A DNA stretch of 6,375 nt from an uncultured Prosthecobacter sp. (GTDB lineage Bacteria > Verrucomicrobiota > Verrucomicrobiia > Verrucomicrobiales > Verrucomicrobiaceae). Positions 6,352-6,375 of this stretch are shown piece by piece. The translations under genes and the position numbers were made by a program. Positions within the stretch are counted from its first letter, which is position 1. Each line of letters opens with the position of its first letter. The DNA is taken from positions 1-6,375 of the forward strand of contig CALDGV010000367.1 in assembly GCA_937941745.1 (NCBI GenBank), in the 5' to 3' direction. Below the pieces are notes generated by a model, which saw only the letters and a program-made list of their open reading frames with translations, did no database searches and had not been told where the DNA came from.

Positions 6352-6375
6352 ACCGCATTGCTCGACCGGCGGCTA

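Overview
The window looks like chromosomal DNA of a GC-rich, polysaccharide-degrading environmental bacterium, most likely Verrucomicrobiota or a relative in the PVC group. This assignment is inference. It rests on an exported S1 sulfatase of the iduronate-2-sulfatase type next to a GH2-like glycoside hydrolase with a C-terminal Ig/PKD-like domain, on the high GC of most genes, and on the scarcity of Shine-Dalgarno sequences. There is no rRNA, tRNA, CRISPR array or recognisable transposase.

Layout. The left part (1-1180, + strand) is the 3' portion of a GH2-like TIM-barrel hydrolase whose 5' end lies outside the window. A 209-bp intergenic stretch follows, towards which both flanking genes converge. 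From about 1390 to the right end everything reads leftward on the - strand. In transcription order these are a Fic-domain protein (6229-5159), a DUF2971 protein (5152-3995), a RhuM-family protein (3976-2918) and the secreted sulfatase (2805 or 2877 down to 1390). The first three are tightly packed, with 6-nt and 18-nt gaps, and should be one operon. The sulfatase is 40 or 112 nt further on, depending on its start.

Functional reading. The hydrolase and sulfatase fit breakdown of a sulfated glycan outside the cytoplasm. The Fic-DUF2971-RhuM trio is different in kind. It combines a predicted AMP-transferase with a built-in inhibitory motif and a C-terminal winged helix, a protein of unknown function with a possible zinc-binding insert and lower GC, and a RhuM protein of a family first named from a Salmonella pathogenicity island. 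It resembles an accessory stress, defence or toxin-like cassette placed upstream of the sulfatase. Its function cannot be read from the sequence.

The most unusual non-coding signal is a degenerate tandem array with a period of about 10 bp (6250-6321), just upstream of the Fic gene, followed by a perfect 6-bp-stem inverted repeat (6335-6351).
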